A DNA stretch of 48,269 nt from an uncultured Roseateles sp. (GTDB lineage Bacteria > Pseudomonadota > Gammaproteobacteria > Burkholderiales > Burkholderiaceae): NCBI GenBank assembly GCA_946480605.1, contig CAMLKW010000008.1, positions 1 through 48,269 of the forward strand, in the 5' to 3' direction. The position numbers and the translations under genes are program-made. Below are positions 1 through 9,631 of the stretch, in pieces (within the stretch, counting starts at the first letter, position 1; each line of letters starts with the position of its first letter). Below the pieces are notes generated by a model that was not told the DNA's origin, searched no databases, and worked only from the letters and a program-made list of their open reading frames with translations.

Positions 1-206
1 TGCGGGCCGGCGGGGAACTCGACCCACTTCACGCTGGCGCCCAGCGAGGCGAGCTTTTTCTCCAGCGAGCCGTTGGACTTCTGGTAGGTCAGCAGGCTGG
101 CCGACTTTTGGAAACCGATGCGGAGCGTGGTCTGTGCCGACGCGTGGGCGCCGAAGGCGGCGATGACGAGGGGTGCGGTCCAGCGCAGCAGGGAACGGAA
201 ATTCAT
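1..206 (-). CDS. ssuA: Aliphatic sulfonate ABC transporter substrate-binding protein, N-terminal part
   Basis: This is the first 68 codons of a periplasmic sulfonate-binding protein; the rest lies beyond the window start. The minus-strand ATG at 206 follows an AAGGA ribosome site. The protein begins with a Sec signal peptide (MNFRSLLRWTAPLV, ending near AHASA/Q) and continues LRIGFQKSASLLTYQKSNGS and later WVEFPAGPQ, both typical of SsuA. The family delivers alkanesulfonates to the SsuBC transporter. It lies 136 bases downstream of ssuE on the same strand, the usual ssuE-ssuA order. The transporter subunits and SsuD would be expected to the left, outside the window. Confidence 0.85.
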   Translation of the reverse strand, partial: MNFRSLLRWTAPLVIAAFGAHASAQTTLRIGFQKSASLLTYQKSNGSLEKKLASLGASVKWVEFPAGP

Positions 207-342
207 GGTGGGGGTCCTTCGAAAAGAGTCCCGGCGCTCGGTCGCACCCGATCAGCGCCACGGCGCCGGGACAAAGTCGCCGATCCCAGGACGGGTGGCG
301 AGGAGACAAACGGTGGTAGGGCTGTTGGTGCTGTGACCAGCG

Positions 343-894
343 TCAACAGCGGGTCAGCGGCTCGGTGGTGGCGGGCCGGCGCGGCGCCAGCGGCGCGACG
401 GCGCGGTCCAGCCGCGCGACGAGGTCGGCGTCCGGTACGAAGCCGCCGGCTTCATGGCGTGGCAGCTGGGCGTCGGCGGCGAACACGGCGTCCAGCACGT
501 GGCGGGCGCCCAGCGCCGACAGCACGGGCTTGAGCGCGTAGTCCAGCGCCAGCAGGTGGGCGGGGCTGCCGCCGGTGGCCAGCGGCAGCACGGTCTTGCC
601 GCGCAGCGCGTCGGGGGGCAGCAGGTCCAGGAACAGCTTCAGCAGGCCCGAGTAGGCGGCCTTGTAGATGGGTGTGCCTATGACCACCATGTCGGCCTGG
701 GCGACGGCGGCGACGGCCTGCGCGATGGCCGCGTCCTGCGTGTCGGCCACCACGAGGGCCGTGGCGGGCAGCTCGCGCACGCCGATGTGGCTGCTGCGCG
801 AGGTGATGCCTTCGAGACGGGTCACGGCGAATTGGGTCAGCCACGCGGAGCGCGAGCGTTCGCTGGGACTTCCGGAGATGCTGAGGATGTGCAT
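343..894 (-). CDS. ssuE: NAD(P)H-dependent FMN reductase SsuE
   Basis: A 183-aa flavoreductase. Start chosen at the ATG at 894, which gives the family N-terminus MHILSISGSPSERSRS; the reading frame extends upstream, but those 56 residues are low-complexity and not family-like. The SGSPSxxSRS motif near residues 7-16 is the FMN phosphate loop, and GTPIYKAAYSGLLK near residues 80-95 is the second conserved flavodoxin-like motif. SsuE supplies reduced FMN to the alkanesulfonate monooxygenase SsuD in sulfur scavenging. It is followed by ssuA. The gene has no link to the flagellar genes and marks the left border of that cluster. Confidence 0.92.
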   Translation of the reverse strand: MHILSISGSPSERSRSAWLTQFAVTRLEGITSRSSHIGVRELPATALVVADTQDAAIAQAVAAVAQADMVVIGTPIYKAAYSGLLKLFLDLLPPDALRGKTVLPLATGGSPAHLLALDYALKPVLSALGARHVLDAVFAADAQLPRHEAGGFVPDADLVARLDRAVAPLAPRRPATTEPLTRC

Positions 895-990
895 GGGGGA
901 GCTGCGTCTGTTCAGGCTTCGCACGATAGGGAGCGGGGCTTGTGCGCGGAACGAAGGAAAGTGGCGATGCTTATGCGCGGCGCGTGGATT

Positions 991-1017
991 TAAGTTCCGG
1001 CGGATGGGGGTCGCCTT
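991..1017 (+). promoter_or_regulatory. Sigma-28 (FliA)-type promoter of first flagellin gene
   Basis: TAAG at 991-994, exactly 15 bases, then GTCGCCTT at 1010-1017. The same TTAAGT-N14-GTCGCCTT arrangement occurs before the second flagellin gene (2003), before the 80-codon ORF (35556) and, with one change at each end, before fliD (16908). The layout matches the sigma-28 consensus TAAA-N15-GCCGATAA in spacing and partly in sequence. The start codon lies 63 bases downstream. Confidence 0.75.
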
Positions 1018-1080
1018 GTGTTGGGGAGGGCAGCACGGGCTGTCCGGACTTGAACACCCCACCCATCAGGAGTCCTGACC

Positions 1081-1920
1081 ATGTTGAGCCTGCACACCAA
1101 TGCCGCCGCCCTGTCCACCCAAGGTTCCCTGGGCCGCACGCAAACCGCCCTGTCGACCTCGATGACCCGCCTGGGCACGGGTCTGCGCGTCAACTCCGCC
1201 ATGGACGACGCCGCCGGCCTGCAGATCGCCACGCGACTGAACGCGCAGACCCGCGGCATGGCCGTGGCCCAGCGCAACACGCAGAACGGCATCTCGATGC
1301 TGCAGACGGCCGAAGGCGCGCTGGACGAAGTCAGCAACATCGTGCTGCGCATGAAGGACCTGGCCACCGAAGGCGCCAACGGCACGGCCACGGCCGACGA
1401 CCTGACCGCCATGAAGGCCGAGTTCGACGACCTGGCGCTGGAGCTGGAGAACATCACCACCAACACCAAGTTCGGCGGCCAGGCGCTGCTGGGCGCGACC
1501 GGCAAGCTGGGCGCCGGCACGGTGACCTTCCAGATCGGTTCGGACAAGGCCGAGAAGTACGACTTCAAGGCCGACACCGAAGTCAAGCAGGTGTCCACCG
1601 ACATCACCGCGCTGAAGGGCAACGCCTTCGGCAGCAGCACCGACGCCAACGCTGCCATCGACCTGGCCAACACGGTGCTGAAGTCGGTCGGCGCGGCGCG
1701 CTCCAAGCTGGGCGCCGGCGCCAACCGCCTGGACCACGTCTACAACAACCTGCAGAACATGAACACCAACGTGTCGCAGGCCAAGGGCCGCATCACGGAC
1801 GTGGACTACGCGACCGAGACGTCCAACATGACGACCAAGCAGATGCTGATGCAGGCCTCGTCGTCGATGCTCAAGCAGAGCAACAGCATGTCCGGCCTGG
1901 TCATGTCGCTGCTGCAGTAA
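1081..1920 (+). CDS. fliC: Flagellin, copy 1 (lateral type)
   Basis: Filament subunit of 279 aa, a short flagellin consisting of the conserved N- and C-terminal D0/D1 helices with only a small middle part (about residues 130-190). Seen: N-terminal LSLHTNAAALSTQGSLGRTQ, SAMDDAAGLQIATRL and the C-terminal DYATETSNMTTKQMLMQASS block. The protein is identical to the one coded at 2102-2941; the few base differences are all synonymous. An AGGAG ribosome site precedes the ATG. It has its own sigma-28-type promoter and an intrinsic terminator, so it is a single-gene unit. By position it corresponds to lafA of lateral systems. Lysine residues are plausible targets of FliB, encoded next door. Confidence 0.97.
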   Translation: MLSLHTNAAALSTQGSLGRTQTALSTSMTRLGTGLRVNSAMDDAAGLQIATRLNAQTRGMAVAQRNTQNGISMLQTAEGALDEVSNIVLRMKDLATEGANGTATADDLTAMKAEFDDLALELENITTNTKFGGQALLGATGKLGAGTVTFQIGSDKAEKYDFKADTEVKQVSTDITALKGNAFGSSTDANAAIDLANTVLKSVGAARSKLGAGANRLDHVYNNLQNMNTNVSQAKGRITDVDYATETSNMTTKQMLMQASSSMLKQSNSMSGLVMSLLQ

Positions 1921-1959
1921 GCGCACCGCAACGCCCGGGTCGACCGGGGCGTTCATGCA

Positions 1960-1984
1960 AAGCCAGGCCATGCCTGGCTTTTTT
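1960..1984 (+). terminator. Intrinsic terminator after flagellin copy 1
   Basis: A perfect 9-bp stem AAGCCAGGC/GCCTGGCTT with loop CAT, followed by four more T residues. It starts 40 bases after the stop codon. A weaker hairpin (about 1929-1952) lies between them. Confidence 0.9.
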
Positions 1985-2002
1985 GTCTTTCAGCGGCGCA
2001 TT

Positions 2003-2029
2003 TAAGTGCCTGCTCGTGGCGGTCGCCTT
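2003..2029 (+). promoter_or_regulatory. Sigma-28 (FliA)-type promoter of second flagellin gene
   Basis: TAAG at 2003-2006, 15 bases, GTCGCCTT at 2022-2029. The surrounding match to the promoter at 991 extends to TTTAAGT and GTCGCCTTGTGT, while the spacer and the rest of the leader differ. The conserved parts are therefore probably under selection rather than leftovers of the duplication. Confidence 0.75.
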
Positions 2030-2101
2030 GTGTAGTTGACGGCAGCGAACACTGCCCGCCCTGCAGATCCCCGAAGCCCCCCACTTTTCAGGAATACCAC
2101 C

Positions 2102-2941
2102 ATGTTGAGCCTGCACACCAACGCCGCCGCGCTGTCCACCCAGGGTTCCCTGGGTCGCACGCAAACCGCCCTGTCGACCTCGATGACCCGCCTGGGCACG
2201 GGTCTGCGCGTCAACTCCGCCATGGACGACGCCGCCGGCCTGCAGATCGCCACGCGACTGAACGCGCAGACCCGCGGCATGGCCGTGGCCCAGCGCAACA
2301 CGCAGAACGGCATCTCGATGCTGCAGACGGCCGAAGGCGCGCTGGACGAAGTCAGCAACATCGTGCTGCGCATGAAGGACCTGGCCACCGAAGGCGCCAA
2401 CGGCACGGCCACGGCCGACGACCTGACCGCCATGAAGGCCGAGTTCGACGACCTGGCGCTGGAGCTGGAGAACATCACCACCAACACCAAGTTCGGCGGC
2501 CAGGCGCTGCTGGGCGCGACCGGCAAGCTGGGCGCCGGCACGGTGACCTTCCAGATCGGTTCGGACAAGGCCGAGAAGTACGACTTCAAGGCCGACACCG
2601 AAGTCAAGCAGGTGTCCACCGACATCACCGCGCTGAAGGGCAACGCCTTCGGCAGCAGCACCGACGCCAACGCTGCCATCGACCTGGCCAACACGGTGCT
2701 GAAGTCGGTCGGCGCGGCGCGCTCCAAGCTGGGCGCCGGCGCCAACCGCCTGGACCACGTCTACAACAACCTGCAGAACATGAACACCAACGTGTCGCAG
2801 GCCAAGGGCCGCATCACGGACGTGGACTACGCGACCGAGACGTCCAACATGACGACCAAGCAGATGCTGATGCAGGCCTCGTCGTCGATGCTGAAGCAGA
2901 GCAACAGCATGTCCGGCCTGGTCATGTCGCTGCTGCAGTAA
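2102..2941 (+). CDS. fliC: Flagellin, copy 2 (lateral type)
   Basis: Second filament gene, 279 aa, coding the same protein as 1081-1920. ATG at 2102 is chosen because it matches copy 1; an in-frame upstream start at 2036 would add 22 unrelated residues. By eye the copies differ at only five bases, all synonymous: four in the first 54 bases and one about 50 bases before the stop. That leaves a long identical core. The 5' leaders differ apart from the promoter boxes. This pattern fits a tandem duplication kept uniform by gene conversion. It raises flagellin dosage without changing the product. Confidence 0.97.
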   Translation: MLSLHTNAAALSTQGSLGRTQTALSTSMTRLGTGLRVNSAMDDAAGLQIATRLNAQTRGMAVAQRNTQNGISMLQTAEGALDEVSNIVLRMKDLATEGANGTATADDLTAMKAEFDDLALELENITTNTKFGGQALLGATGKLGAGTVTFQIGSDKAEKYDFKADTEVKQVSTDITALKGNAFGSSTDANAAIDLANTVLKSVGAARSKLGAGANRLDHVYNNLQNMNTNVSQAKGRITDVDYATETSNMTTKQMLMQASSSMLKQSNSMSGLVMSLLQ

Positions 2942-2976
2942 GCACCGCCTTGCGGCCCCGAGGGGCCGCAACCAGG

Positions 2977-3002
2977 AAGCCAGGCCTTGCGCCTGGCTTT
3001 TT
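2977..3002 (+). terminator. Intrinsic terminator after flagellin copy 2
   Basis: 9-bp stem AAGCCAGGC/GCCTGGCTT, loop CTTGC, then TTT. The stem is the same as in the terminator after copy 1 but the loop differs. A GC-rich hairpin TGCGGCCCC/GGGGCCGCA (about 2951-2970) lies just upstream. Confidence 0.85.
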
Positions 3003-3007
3003 CGTTC

Positions 3008-4246
3008 TCAGAGCACCAAGGTGGTCAGCACGTCCAGGCGCAGCGCATTGCGCGCCTCCAGGTCGTCCATCACGGTCTTCATGAAGGCGGTGTTGTGCTC
3101 GATGTTGCGCACGACCACGTAGACCACGCGCACCACGTCGTCCACGCCGAAGTCCGCGCCGCGCTTGGCCGCCAGGCCCAGCACGAGGAACTTGATCAGC
3201 GCGAAGCGCACGGCCAGGTCCATGAACTCGCGCTCCAGATCGGCGATGCCGCGGCGCGGGAACAGCGACTTGGCGAGGTCGTTCAGCAGGTAGTTCTTCA
3301 GCAGCTGCGGGTGTGCCGCCTCCAGTGGCGCCCAGCGCTCGCGCGCGGCGGCCTCCAGGCGCTCGGGCGCGCCCGGCTGGTCCAGCTGCAGGCCGTCCTG
3401 CACGTCCTGGATCAGCGCGCGGAAGGAAGGCCTGCCGCGGTGCGCGTCCAGGTAGCGGCGCGTGGTGTCGAACAGCATGCTCAGCTGGGCCTCGCGCGGC
3501 ACGGTGAGGCGGTCCAGCAGCATCGGCACCTGGGCCAGGTTGGCGGGGGCCAGGTAGTGCTCCAGGGCCTGGGCCAGCGCCTGCTCGCCGTCCGCGCCAC
3601 GCACCTCGATGCGGGCGATGCGGCGCAGCATCAGGCCGGCCTGCACCAGCGACTGTGCGGCGGTCAGCGTGGGCAGGCGCACCAGGCCCTGCACGGCCTG
3701 GGCCAGCAGGCGCGCATGTTTGCGCACGGGGTCGGCCTCACCGGCGGCGCTATCGTCGCGACGCAGGCTCAGCGGCACCAGCTGGGCGTTGGCGAAGGGC
3801 AGCTGCAGCGTGACGGGGTCCAGCGCCGCCGGGTCGGTCAGCGCCAGCCGTGCCGACTCGGGACAGCTCAGCGAGGCGTACATCTGGTGGTTGTCGCCAT
3901 CCAGGCCGTAGGCGCGCGGGTACTGGCTGCAGGTGGTGGACAGCGCGCGCTCGCCCAGCTGGCCGTGGATCTGGCACAGCCGGCTTTCATCCAGCAAGGG
4001 GCAGCTGCCGTCCTCGCGCATGCGGATGCGCGCATAGGCGTGGCTGCTGCCGTCCGGCAGTCGCTCCAGGCTGTCGCGCATCAGGCTGGCCAGCGGCTCG
4101 CCGCGCACCGCGCGGTAGTTCTGGTAGCTGGGCTTGTCGATGGCCACGGTCCAGCCGGTGCAGCAGTTCTCCGGGCAGGACGCGCCGGCACAGCGGAACT
4201 GCTCCATGTAGCGGGGCGCGGACGCGAAGGGGCTGTGTTTGCCCAT
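3008..4246 (-). CDS. fliB: Flagellin lysine-N-methylase FliB
   Basis: A 412-aa FliB-family protein that methylates the side-chain amine of lysines on flagellin. Start at 4246, behind AAGGAG with 6-bp spacing; the open frame extends further but only into the end of flhA. Seen: a Cys-rich N-terminus (RCAGASCPENCCTGW near residues 17-31) and a second Cys set (GSCPLLDESRLCQIHG, then STTCSQYPR). These are the family hallmark and, in characterised FliB, ligate an Fe-S cluster. It is the last gene of the fliM-flhA operon, 10 bases after flhA, and ends next to the flagellin genes. Both its operon and its position argue that its substrate is the flagellin encoded here. Confidence 0.9.
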   Translation of the reverse strand: MGKHSPFASAPRYMEQFRCAGASCPENCCTGWTVAIDKPSYQNYRAVRGEPLASLMRDSLERLPDGSSHAYARIRMREDGSCPLLDESRLCQIHGQLGERALSTTCSQYPRAYGLDGDNHQMYASLSCPESARLALTDPAALDPVTLQLPFANAQLVPLSLRRDDSAAGEADPVRKHARLLAQAVQGLVRLPTLTAAQSLVQAGLMLRRIARIEVRGADGEQALAQALEHYLAPANLAQVPMLLDRLTVPREAQLSMLFDTTRRYLDAHRGRPSFRALIQDVQDGLQLDQPGAPERLEAAARERWAPLEAAHPQLLKNYLLNDLAKSLFPRRGIADLEREFMDLAVRFALIKFLVLGLAAKRGADFGVDDVVRVVYVVVRNIEHNTAFMKTVMDDLEARNALRLDVLTTLVL

Positions 4247-4256
4247 GGAAATCTCC

Positions 4257-6334
4257 TTAACCCAGCGTGCCGAGCACGCGCACCTCGCGCTGCTCGGGAA
4301 TCTCGTTGTAGGACAGCACGGCCAGCCCCGGCGCGAACACGCGCGCATAGCGGGCCAGCAGCGGGCGGATCTGCGGCATGACCAGCAGCACCGGCGCGGC
4401 ACCCTGGCTCTTGAGCTGCTCGCGCGCGGCGGGCAGGTGCTGCTGCAGCTGGCCCAGCAACTGCGGGTCGACGGGATAGCTGTCCAGCTGCACCTTGGCG
4501 CCGCCCTGGCGGGCCTGGTTCAGCGCGCCCAGCAGCAGGTTCTCCAGCTCGCTGGCGAGGTTGAACACCTGCAGCAGACCCGAAGGGCCACCCAGCTGCG
4601 CGACGATCTGGCGCTTCAGCGTGCAGCGGATCTCGGCGGCCAGCAGGATGGGGTCCTTGGTGGACTCGGCGTTGTCGACCAGCGTGGTGGCGATGGGCAC
4701 GATGTCCTTGATGGCCACGTTCTCGGCCAGCAGCAGGCGCAGCACCTTCAGCAGTTGCTGGTGGGTGTAGGCCTTGTCCAGCGCGGCGGCCAGCTTGGGC
4801 GCCTGGGCGGTGAGCCGCTCCAGCAGCGCGGCGACGTCGTCGAAGTTCAGCAGCTCGGGCAGCTGCTCGCGCACGGCCTTGGACAGGTGGGTGGCGATGG
4901 TGCTGGACACGTCCACCACTTGATAGCCCAGGCCCAGCGCATGGGCCTTGTGCTGCGGCTCTATCCAGGTGACGGGCAGCTGGTAGGCCGGGTCCAGGCC
5001 GGGGATGCCGTCCAGCTCGCCCCAGACCTGGCCGGACGCGATGGCCATCAGCCGGTCGGGGTGCACCTCGGCCTGCACCAGCACCTGGCCGCGCAGCAGG
5101 ATGGCGTACTCGCTGGCCTTCAGCGACAGGTCGTCGCGCACGTTCAGCTCGGGCAGCAGCAGGCCCAGCTGCTCGCTGATGTTCTGGCGCATGCCCTTGA
5201 CGCGCTGGCGCAGCGGCGCCCCCTGGGCCGGGTCGATCAGGTGCACGAGCTTGTAGCCCAGGCTCAGTGACATGCTCTCCACCATGGGCAGGGAGCGCCA
5301 GTCCAGCTCGGGCGGCGGCGCCAGCAGCACGGCGTCCTCCACGGCGGCCGGCTTGACGCGGCCATCGCGCCGCTGCGCCATGCGCCAGGCGGCCCAGCAC
5401 AGCGCGACCGCGAAGCCCACGAAGGGCACCGTGGGCATGCCGGGGATCAGCGCCAGCGTCAGCATCACGCCGGCGGCGCTGTACAGCACCTGCGGCGAGG
5501 CCAGCAGCTGTTCGCCGATCTGCGTCTCCATCTGGCCGGCGTCGCTGACGCGCGTGACGATGATGGCCGACGCGGCCGACAGCAGCAGCGCCGGGATCTG
5601 CGACACCAGGCCGTCGCCGATGGTCAGCAGCGCGTACTGGCGGAAGGCGTCGGCCAGGCTGAGGTCGTGCATGAAGGCGCCGATCGCGACGCCGCCCACC
5701 ATGTTGATGACCAGGATCAGGATGGACGCGATGGCGTCGCCGCGCACGAACTTGCTGGCGCCGTCCATCGCACCGTAGAAGTCGGCCTCGGCGCCCACTT
5801 CCTTGCGGCGCGCTTGAGCCTTTTCCTGGTTGATGAGGCCGGCGTTCAGGTCGGCGTCGATGGCCATCTGCTTGCCGGGCAGGGCGTCCAGCGTGAAGCG
5901 CGCCGACACCTCCGAGATGCGCTCGGCGCCCTTGGTGACGACGATGAAGTTCACCACCATCAGGATGACGAACACCACCAGGCCCACGACGAAGTTGCCG
6001 CCGATGACCACGTTGCCGAAGGACTCGATGACCGAGCCGGCCGCATGCGTGCCCTCATGGCCGTGCAGCAGCACCACGCGCGTGGAGGCGACGTTCATGG
6101 ACAGCCGCATCAGCGTGGTCGCCAGGATGATGCTGGGGAAGACCGAGAAGTCCAGTGGCCGCTTGGCGTTGACGCTGACCAGGATGACCACCAGCGCCAG
6201 CACGATGTTGAACGTGAACAGCACGTCCAGCACCAGTGGCGGCAGCGGCAGGATGACCATGGCCAGGATGGCCATCAGGAACAGCGGCGCGGCGACGCGC
6301 AGGTCGCGCAGGCGCGCGGCAAAGGGTTGCGGTG

Positions 6335-6338
<4 letters not shown>
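4257..6338 (-). CDS. flhA: Flagellar export gate protein FlhA
   Basis: 693 aa, normal length for FlhA, the nonameric ring of the flagellar type III export gate. The N-terminal half has about eight membrane segments (first at residues 15-35). The FHIPEP-signature region lies in the cytoplasmic loop around residues 139-178 (GAERISEVSARFTLDALPGK and DADLNAGLINQEKAQARR). The C-terminal half (from about residue 330) is the soluble domain that docks chaperone-substrate complexes. The start overlaps the flhB stop by 4 bases, so translation is probably coupled. Confidence 0.96.
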
Positions 6339-7454
<1,116 letters not shown>

Positions 7455-7462
<8 letters not shown>

Positions 7463-8243
7463 GGCCACCCCCCGCCTTCAGGCCGTGCTCCAGCAGGTCC
7501 AGCCAGCGCCGCGTCATCTCCAGGTAGTGCGCGGGCACCTGCGACAGCATCTGCGTCAGCATGAACAGGCCGAACAGCGTGACGACGGCGAAGCCCAGCG
7601 AGAACAGGTTCAGGCTGGGTGCGATGCGGTTCAGCAGGCCCATGCCGATCTGCACCATCAGCGTGGCGAACACCACCGGCAGCGCCAGCAGCAGCGCGGC
7701 CGAGAACACCCAGGCCAGGTTGTAGACCACGGTCTCCATCGACAGCGACAGCAGGCCCGAGCCCACCGGCCAGGCGCGGAAGCTGCCGCCCAGCACGCTG
7801 ACCAGCAGCAGGTGGCCGTCCACCGCAAAGAAGGTCAGCATGCACAGCACGGTCAACAGCGCGCTGACCACGTCGGACGAGGCGCCGTTCATCGGGTCGT
7901 TCATGATGGCCATGGACAGGCCGATCTGCGAGGACAGCAGAAAGCCCAGCAGCGTGATGACGGCCATGGCCATGTGGAAGGCCAGGCCCAGCAGAAAGCC
8001 CAGCAGCGCCTGCTCGCCCGCCACCGCGATGCCCTGCAGCGACCAGGGCGACACGGGCAGCGCCGTGCTCTGCGAGATGGGCATCAGCACCACCGCCAGC
8101 ACCAGCGACAGCAGCGCGCGGACGCTGACCGGCACCGTGGCCTCTCCGATCATGGGCGACGCCGACAGCATGGCCATCACGCGGCAGAACGGCCACCACA
8201 GGCCGGTCAGCAGCGTGGGCAGCTGGGCGTAGAGAAATTCCAT
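7455..8243 (-). CDS. fliR: Flagellar export gate protein FliR
   Basis: 262 aa, usual length. A polytopic membrane protein of the FliPQR export pore; about six hydrophobic segments are visible, starting near the N-terminus. Conserved blocks include PMIGEATVPVSVRALLSLVLA near residues 30-50 and EQALLGFLLGL near residues 73-83. Gene order fliP-fliQ-fliR-flhB-flhA is standard. It starts 6 bases after fliQ and its end overlaps flhB by 8 bases. Confidence 0.95.
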
Positions 8244-8249
8244 GCGCGG

Positions 8250-8522
8250 CTAGCCGACCAGCGTTGCGGCGCGCTCGAAGATGGACACGCAGAAGTCCAT
8301 CAGCGTGCCCACCATCCAGCGGCCCGCCAGGCCCACCACCAGCAGCGTGACCAGCAGCTTGGGCAGGAAGGACAAGGTCTGTTCGTTGATCTGCGTGGCC
8401 GCCTGGAACAGCGCGACCAGCAGGCCCACGGCCAGGCCGGGCAGCACCAGCAGGCTCACCAACAGCATGACCAGGTGCAGGCTCTCGCTCACCAGGTCCA
8501 CCGCGACTTCGGGCGTCAGCAT
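8250..8522 (-). CDS. fliQ: Flagellar export gate protein FliQ
   Basis: 90 aa with two membrane hairpin helices (about residues 15-40 and 52-75), typical of FliQ, four copies of which pack around FliP in the export pore. Conserved QAATQINEQTLSFLPKL lies between the helices. The start codon overlaps the end of fliP by one base. Confidence 0.95.
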   Translation of the reverse strand: MLTPEVAVDLVSESLHLVMLLVSLLVLPGLAVGLLVALFQAATQINEQTLSFLPKLLVTLLVVGLAGRWMVGTLMDFCVSIFERAATLVG

Positions 8523-9259
8523 CAGAAGGCCCTCACGCTGGTGACCAGGGTGTTGACGGTCAGCGTCCAGCCGTCCACCAGCACGAACAGCAGCAGCTTC
8601 AGCGGCAGCGAGATGACCAGCGGCGACAGCATCATCATGCCCATCGCCATCAGCACGGACGACACGACCAGGTCGATGACCAGGAAGGGGATGAACAGCA
8701 TGCAGCCGATCTGGAAGGCCGTCTTCAGCTCGGACAGCGTGAAGGCCGCCAGCTTGACGGTGAAGGCGTGGTCCTCGGGCTTGGCGACGTTGTCGGCGCC
8801 GGCCAGCTTGGCCACCTGGGCCAGCGCGGTCTTGCTGGTCTGCGCCAGCATGAATCGCGAGATGGGCGCCTCGGCGATCTGAAGCGCCTGCGTCAGCGTG
8901 ATCTTGTCGCTGTCGTAGGGGATGACGGCGTCGTTCCAGATCTTCTCGCCCACAGGCCGCATCACCAGCAGCGTGAGGATGAGCGCCACGCCGGTCACCA
9001 GCCGGTTGGGCAGGCCCTGCTGCAGGCCCAGCGCCTGGCGCAGCAGCGACAGCACGATGACGAAGCGCGTGAAGCTGGTCATCATCAGCACCAGCACGGG
9101 CAGCAGCCCGAGCAGCGTCATGATGATGAGCACCTGGCTCTTCACCGTGAAGTCGCCGCCGGGGCCGCCGGCGATCTTGATGGCGTTGTCCGCCCAGGCG
9201 GGCGCGGCGGCCAGCAGCAGGACGAGCAGGGCCGCGGCGGGCGGCCGTAGACGCTTCAT
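8522..9259 (-). CDS. fliP: Flagellar export gate protein FliP
   Basis: 245 aa. A cleavable signal peptide (MKRLRPPAAALLVLLLAAAPAWA) is followed by the FliP core with four membrane segments. SFTRFVIVLSLLRQALGLQQ (about residues 62-81) and FIPFLVIDLVVSSVLMAMGM are family signatures. FliP forms the central pore of the export gate. The start overlaps the fliN stop by 4 bases. There is no fliO between fliN and fliP; primary systems usually have one for FliP assembly, and lateral systems commonly lack it. Confidence 0.96.
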   Translation of the reverse strand: MKRLRPPAAALLVLLLAAAPAWADNAIKIAGGPGGDFTVKSQVLIIMTLLGLLPVLVLMMTSFTRFVIVLSLLRQALGLQQGLPNRLVTGVALILTLLVMRPVGEKIWNDAVIPYDSDKITLTQALQIAEAPISRFMLAQTSKTALAQVAKLAGADNVAKPEDHAFTVKLAAFTLSELKTAFQIGCMLFIPFLVIDLVVSSVLMAMGMMMLSPLVISLPLKLLLFVLVDGWTLTVNTLVTSVRAF

Positions 9260-9624
9260 GGCTGCAGGCTCTCCAGGTCCAGGCCAGCCACTTCGAGGAT
9301 GCGCAGCCCGTAGTTGTCGCCCGAAACGACCACCTCGGCGCGGCCTATTGGCGTGCCGTTGACCTTCAGCGTCAGCGGCTCGCCGGCCAGCGTGTCCAGC
9401 TCCACCACGCTGTCGGCGCCCAGTGTGCTCAGCTCCTGCAGCGACATGCGCGCCTCGCCCACCTCCAGCGTCAGCGTGACGGGGATCTTGCGCATCAGCG
9501 CACCCAGGTCGCGCTTGGGCGCCGCGGGGGCGGCCGCGCCGCCGGGCAGGCCCAGCAGCTCGGGCGAGGCGTCGTCCAGGCCGGTCAGCAGCTGGTCCAG
9601 CGTGTGGGTGTTGTCGTCGATCAT
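9256..9624 (-). CDS. fliN: Flagellar C-ring protein FliN
   Basis: 122 aa. The C-terminal SpoA domain (about residues 45-120: IPVTLTLEVGEARMSLQEL, then VELDTLAGEPLTLKVNG) is the FliN core that forms the bottom of the C-ring with FliM. The first 40 residues are a variable linker. It sits between fliM (7 bases upstream) and fliP. Confidence 0.94.
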   Translation of the reverse strand: MIDDNTHTLDQLLTGLDDASPELLGLPGGAAAPAAPKRDLGALMRKIPVTLTLEVGEARMSLQELSTLGADSVVELDTLAGEPLTLKVNGTPIGRAEVVVSGDNYGLRILEVAGLDLESLQP

Positions 9625-9631
9625 GGGGTTC

